Source of the DNA: Alcaligenaceae bacterium SAGV5
Lineage (GTDB): Bacteria; Pseudomonadota; Gammaproteobacteria; Burkholderiales; Burkholderiaceae_B
NCBI GenBank assembly: GCA_009360345.1
Contig: SPDP01000001.1
Location: 1,860,001-1,924,000, forward strand
DNA length: 64,000 bases
Direction: 5' to 3'
Shown here: positions 59,991 to 64,000 of the stretch, in pieces
Layout of the letters: every line of letters begins with the position of its first letter
Position numbering within the stretch: position 1 is the stretch's first letter
Notes under the pieces: generated by a model
What the model was told of the DNA's origin: nothing
The model's input: the letters and a program-made list of their open reading frames with translations, nothing else
Databases searched by the model: none
Position numbers and translations under genes: made by a program

Positions 59991-61076
59991 GGGGCCCCCG
60001 CCCTGGCCGCCCGCGCCTGGCTGCTCCTGGACGCGACCAGCGGCCAGGTGCTGGGCGCGCACGACCCCGACAAGCGCATCGAGCCGGCCTCGCTCACCAA
60101 GATGATGACGGCCTACGTCGTGTTCCAGGCCCTGCGCGACCACGGCGTGGCCCTGGACACCCGGGTCACGGTCTCGACCCGGGCCTGGAAAGTGGCGCCG
60201 GGCAGCTCCCGCATGTTCCTCGAACCCGGCAAACAAGCCACGATCGACGAACTCCTGAACGGGTTGCTGGTGCAGTCGGGCAACGACGCCGCGATCGCGC
60301 TGGCCGAGGGGGTCGCCGGTTCGGTCGAGGCCTTCGTCGCGCGCATGAACCAGCAGGCCGGCAGGATGGGCCTGGCCTCGACCCACTTTTCCAACCCGCA
60401 CGGGCTGCCCGACCCGCAGACTTATTCGACCGCGCGCGACCTGTCCATGCTGGCGGCCCGGATCGTGCGCGACTTTCCCGGCCTGGCCGGCACCTACGAT
60501 GCCACCCGCCAATACACCTACAACCGGATCACGCAGCCCAACCGCAATCGCCTGCTGTGGCTGGACGCGAGCGTGGACGGCATGAAGACCGGACACACGG
60601 AATCGGCCGGATACAGCCTCGTGGCGACGGCGCGGCGCGCCAGCGGCAATGTCCAGCGGCGGCTGATCTCGGTCGTGGTCGGCACCGCCTCGGACCACGA
60701 CCGCACCCGGCAAAGCCGCGAACTGCTGGAGTGGGGCTTCCGCAGCTTCGAGACGGTGCGGCTCTATGCGGGCGGCACCCCGGTCGGGTCGCCGCGGATC
60801 TGGAAAGGCACCCGCTCGACCGTCCCGATTGGCTTCGAGCGCGACACCTACGTCACCGTACGCCCGGGTGCCCGGATCGAGCGGACGCTGGTTCCGGCCT
60901 CGCCGCTGGTCGCGCCGCTGGCGGCGGGACAGCGCGTGGGCGAGCTCGAGGTGCGCGTCGACGGCGAACCGGCCTGGCGCCTGCCGCTGGTCGCCCTCCA
61001 GCCGGTGCGGGAAGCATCGTGGTTCGGCCGCACCTGGGACGGACTGCGCCTGTGGCTGCACGGCCTGGGCGCCTGA
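59991..61076 (+). pseudogene. dacC: D-alanyl-D-alanine carboxypeptidase (PBP5/6 type), signal peptide missing
   Basis: About 360 codons of a class A low-molecular-mass PBP (peptidase family S11). The catalytic motifs are intact: ASLTKMM (Ser-x-x-Lys), VQSGNDAA (SGN) and DGMKTGHTESAG (KTG), and the PBP5-like C-terminal domain ends with an amphipathic helix (WFGRTWDGLRLWLHGLGA). Similarity starts at APALAARAWLLLDATSGQ, which normally follows the signal peptide. The preceding in-frame codons read Gly/Asp-rich antisense DUF748 sequence, and the best start is GTG 60048. Without export the enzyme cannot reach peptidoglycan, so it should be inactive. Head to head with the truncated DUF748 gene. Confidence 0.82.
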
Positions 61077-61163
61077 GGTCCGCACGGATTTTGCAACGGA
61101 TGCCTCGCATGGTAGGCTGGGCAAAAACAAGGGAGCGGGCCAGGCCGTCCCGCTCCGTGGCAG

Positions 61164-62777
61164 ATGACATCCGTTCCAGCGCAGTCCTCTTCATCCGATA
61201 TGCCGGCCAGCCATGCCCGGCGCAGCAGGACGATCTCGATACGTGTCGGCCTGCTCGCCCTGGTCGTCGTCTGTACGCTCCCCGCCACGCTGGTCGCGGG
61301 CCTTGCGGTGTACGAAACCTATGCGCTGCGCAAGACACGCATCTACGAAACCACCGTATTGACCGCCCGCAGCCTGGCCTCCGACCTGGACCAGGAACTG
61401 GAAGGCATCGGCGCGGGCCTGCGCGTGCTGGCCGGATCCAGCGACCTGGTGCGCAACGACCTGGCGTCGTTCCAGCAGCGCGCCATCGAAGCGCTCAAGT
61501 ACCAGGACATCGATCGATACGTCCTGACTGATCTCCACGGCAACGAAATACTCGACACCTCGTCGGCCCCACCCGGCACCCTCACGGGCCACGCCCGGCT
61601 GCCGGACCTGCCGCATGTCTCCCGCGGCGGCAGCCATCCCATGGTGGCAAGGCTCGCGTCGCCGCGCGGACGGGGCGTCACCATCATCGTCGGCGTGCCG
61701 GTCACGATAGAAGACGAGGTCCGCTATCTGCTTTTCGCCGACCTCAGTTCGAACCGTCTGGGCATCCTGATGAACCGCCATACCTTGGACGAAGGCTGGG
61801 TCGCCGCCCTGCTCGACCGCGATGCGACCATACTGGGCCGGACCCGCGAAGAAGCGCGCTTCGTCGGCGAACGGGCGGTGCCGTCGTTGGCCGACGCGGT
61901 ACAGCGCCAGCACGAGGGCACGCTGCCCAGCCAGACCAAAGAAGGCATCCCCGTCTTGACGGCATTCAGCCACCTGGCCACGACGCCCTGGGCCGTCGTC
62001 GTCGGCGCCCCCACCGCCGCGTTCACGGCCGATCTCTACCGCGCCATGGCCTGGGTGGCCGGCGGCGGCTTGCTGGCCATCCTGTTCGGCCTGGGGCTTG
62101 CCTACCAGTTGGCGCGCCGCATCGAGCAGGCGGTGGGCAACCTCGTGGAGCCCGCCCTGGCGCTGGGCGCCGGCCATCGCATCAGTGTGGCGCCGCCGCA
62201 CTTCAAGGAAACGGCGGCCGTGGCCGAAGCCATCGAGCACGCCGCCGATACGCTCGAACACGCGCGCCAGCTCGCCTATTACGACCCGCTCACCAAATTG
62301 AGCAACCGGGTCCTGTTTTCGGAATTGGCCCGGCGCGCGATCGCCGCCGCACAGCGGTCCCGGACGTCGCTGGCCCTGGTCGCCATCGATCTCGATCACT
62401 TCAAGACCGTCAACGACGTCCACGGCCACAGCACGGGCGATACCGTGCTCCAGATCGCCGCGCGCCGCATGGTCGACGCCGTCCGCCGGTCCGACGTGGT
62501 CGCGCGCTACGGCGGCGACGAGTTCATGGTATTGCTGGACGGCACGGGCCCCGCCGCCGCCGAGGCCGTCGCCAACAGCCTGGTGGAAGCGCTGTCCGAG
62601 CCTTACCCCGGCGTCTCGCCCCGGGTCAGCGCCTCGGCGGGCATCGCGGCCTTCCCGTCCTCGGGCACCACGCTGGAAGCGCTGATCAGCCGCGCCGACG
62701 CCGCGCTGTACGCCGCGAAGTCCCACGGCAGGCATCAGGCGGTACTCGACCCGGGCGCCGAAAGCGCCGGCCGTTGA
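61164..62777 (+). CDS. Membrane-bound diguanylate cyclase with periplasmic sensor domain
   Basis: A 537-residue GGDEF protein that should make c-di-GMP. A membrane helix (about residues 27-48) is followed by a periplasmic dCache-like sensor domain (about 55-285), a second helix (about 292-312), a HAMP-like stretch and the GGDEF domain (about 370-528). The active site is RYGGDEFMVLL, and RRSD five residues upstream forms an intact I-site, so product inhibition is expected. DLDHFKTVND and GHSTGDTVLQ are normal. There is no EAL domain. It starts at ATG 61164, 87 bp after the PBP fragment. Confidence 0.88.
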   Translation: MTSVPAQSSSSDMPASHARRSRTISIRVGLLALVVVCTLPATLVAGLAVYETYALRKTRIYETTVLTARSLASDLDQELEGIGAGLRVLAGSSDLVRNDLASFQQRAIEALKYQDIDRYVLTDLHGNEILDTSSAPPGTLTGHARLPDLPHVSRGGSHPMVARLASPRGRGVTIIVGVPVTIEDEVRYLLFADLSSNRLGILMNRHTLDEGWVAALLDRDATILGRTREEARFVGERAVPSLADAVQRQHEGTLPSQTKEGIPVLTAFSHLATTPWAVVVGAPTAAFTADLYRAMAWVAGGGLLAILFGLGLAYQLARRIEQAVGNLVEPALALGAGHRISVAPPHFKETAAVAEAIEHAADTLEHARQLAYYDPLTKLSNRVLFSELARRAIAAAQRSRTSLALVAIDLDHFKTVNDVHGHSTGDTVLQIAARRMVDAVRRSDVVARYGGDEFMVLLDGTGPAAAEAVANSLVEALSEPYPGVSPRVSASAGIAAFPSSGTTLEALISRADAALYAAKSHGRHQAVLDPGAESAGR

Positions 62778-62859
62778 CCGGCCGTGCCATCTTTATCCTT
62801 ATACTTTCGCCTGGGCAGAGCCGTCTCGGCGGCCACAAGAACAACCACCGGACCCCTCC

Positions 62860-64000
62860 ATGCCTTTCGCAAGCCTGCTTGGACGCATCGTGCTCTGGGC
62901 CGCGCTGTATGTAGCCTGCGCCCATCTGTCGTTCGCCCTCGACGACCCCCTCACGCAAATATCCTTCGTCTGGTTCCCGGCCGGCGTGGCCGTCGCCGCC
63001 CTCTTCGCCATGCCACGGACGGCCTGGGCGGCCCTGACCGCCGCGCTGTTCGCCGCCGACCTGGGACTTTCGGCGCTGACCGGCCACCCCCTGGTCCCCT
63101 CCGCCTGGCTTGCCGCCCTGTCGCTCGCCTCCACGCTGGGCATCGCCTGGTTCTCGCAACGCTACGCCCAGGGCCGGGACGACCTGCACGCGGTGCTGGG
63201 ATGGGTGGCCATCACCTTCGTGGCCAGCGCCATCGCGGCGGTGGCCGGCAGCGCGGGGCTGGCGCTGATCAAGCGCGAAATCCCGTGGGATGCGGTGTCC
63301 GATCTCGCATGGATCTGGTGGGCGGCCACCGTGACCGGTGTGCTGTTCGGCGTCTCGGTGCTGATGGGATTCATGGGCTTTCGCACGGTCGAAGCCCCGC
63401 CGGGACCGATCGGCCGTACCGTGGGCATCACCGCGTGGCTGCTGCTGGCGGCCATGACCTGGTACGTGTTCGGCGTGCACCGCCCGTCCACGTCCGCGGC
63501 ACCGCTGCTGCTGGGGCTGGCCTGCATCCCGCTGGCACTGGCCACCGTGGTCACGCTCAGCGGCGGCAACCGGATGGGGTCGCTGGCCGTGCTGACCATG
63601 GCGGCCATCGTCATCTACCACTCCAACGCCGGTCGCGGCCCCTTCTTCCTGCGCGGCTTCCTGCCCGGCGAACCCCTGCTGCTGGTCCAGTCCTATCTGG
63701 TGTCGGTCGCCATGCTCCAGGTCTTCGTACGGATGCTGACCCGCGGCATCCGGCGCCCACGCATGGCCGGCGCGCATGATGCCGGCGGCCGCGAGACCCT
63801 GTACCGGCTGGACCTTTCCTCGGGCACCATCATCTGGGATGCGCCGCCCGACGCCCGCCCCGGCCCCGGAACGCTGGACGAAGTCCTGCGGCAGGTCCAT
63901 CCGGACGACCGCGAGGGTTTGCAGGAACGCCTGCGCGCCACCGACGGGACGCCCGGGCTGGACCGCCCCTTCCCGTTTCGCCTGGCGACCGCGCCCGGCC
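62860..64000 (+). CDS. MASE1-domain sensor protein, 5' part (cut by the window edge)
   Basis: At least 380 codons without a stop. The first about 300 residues form a MASE1-type integral sensor with eight or so helices: ISFVWFPAGVAVAALFAMPR, AWIWWAATVTGVLFGVSVLM and AMTWYVFGVHRPSTSAAPLL. A PAS-like domain begins around residue 315 (YRLDLSSGTIIWDAPPDA, HPDDREGLQERLRA). In this family a PAS domain often leads to GGDEF or EAL, so the gene is probably another c-di-GMP protein, but its output domain lies beyond the window. ATG 62860 follows the cyclase gene by 82 bp. Confidence 0.82.
   Translation, partial: MPFASLLGRIVLWAALYVACAHLSFALDDPLTQISFVWFPAGVAVAALFAMPRTAWAALTAALFAADLGLSALTGHPLVPSAWLAALSLASTLGIAWFSQRYAQGRDDLHAVLGWVAITFVASAIAAVAGSAGLALIKREIPWDAVSDLAWIWWAATVTGVLFGVSVLMGFMGFRTVEAPPGPIGRTVGITAWLLLAAMTWYVFGVHRPSTSAAPLLLGLACIPLALATVVTLSGGNRMGSLAVLTMAAIVIYHSNAGRGPFFLRGFLPGEPLLLVQSYLVSVAMLQVFVRMLTRGIRRPRMAGAHDAGGRETLYRLDLSSGTIIWDAPPDARPGPGTLDEVLRQVHPDDREGLQERLRATDGTPGLDRPFPFRLATAPG

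Overview
The window is GC-rich DNA with the gene content of a beta-proteobacterium of the family Alcaligenaceae, most likely Bordetella or a close relative. The pointers are six periplasmic Bug/TctC solute receptors and six LysR regulators in 64 kb, a lipid A glucosamine-modification locus like Bordetella lgmABCD, and the general style of the housekeeping genes (gltX, patZ-like, yegD-like). I see no transposase, integrase, phage module or CRISPR array. The window is nevertheless rearranged: three junctions cut through conserved genes.

Layout. 0-9.3 kb: an aminotransferase, a lytic transglycosylase, then a scrambled segment. The 5' 57 percent of ubiD (3005-3868, plus strand) is cut off and its 3' part lies 5 kb away on the minus strand (8514-9179). 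The segment between carries 29 codons of adhC, an Aer-like chemoreceptor, dacB (PBP4) and a yqjD-yqjE-yqjK-like trio. A GC-rich palindromic repeat abuts the ubiD break and recurs at 57 kb. 9.3-20 kb: LysR/Bug pair, DedA-rhodanese fusion with OsmC, LysR/MFS pair, and a four-gene operon (PEP-mutase family, Bug, DHDPS family, Bug) with a divergent LysR. 20-24 kb: lgm-like lipid A glucosamine genes. 24-32 kb: LysR, TRAP transporter (DctPQM), a two-subunit indolepyruvate-ferredoxin-oxidoreductase-like enzyme and a hotdog thioesterase, which together look like a 2-oxoacid uptake and oxidation pathway.

32-44 kb: two catabolic clusters of the same plan. One has Bug, an unknown protein, an EPTP-repeat beta-propeller, an amidohydrolase, Bug and an HpcH aldolase beside a LysR gene. 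The other has LysR, Bug, an amidohydrolase and an LVIVD-repeat beta-propeller. Most neighbours overlap by ATGA, so they are translationally coupled. 44-50 kb: single genes (methyltransferase, YegD-like Hsp70, META/DUF4377 lipoprotein, a small channel-like membrane protein, GAF-LytTR regulator, Tat-type beta-lactamase-like lipoprotein).

50-53 kb: two copies of a tRNA-Ala(GGC)-Glu-Asp cassette downstream of gltX, separated by an orphan hicB antitoxin and an internally deleted hicA. 53-64 kb: a PatZ-type acetyltransferase, an MFS exporter behind a perfect palindrome, repeats, then a second damaged junction at about 59.99 kb where an AsmA/DUF748 gene without its 5' part meets head to head a DD-carboxypeptidase gene without its signal peptide. 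The window ends in a diguanylate cyclase and a MASE1 sensor cut by the window edge.

All functions come from reading the sequence and remembered family motifs; no database search was run.
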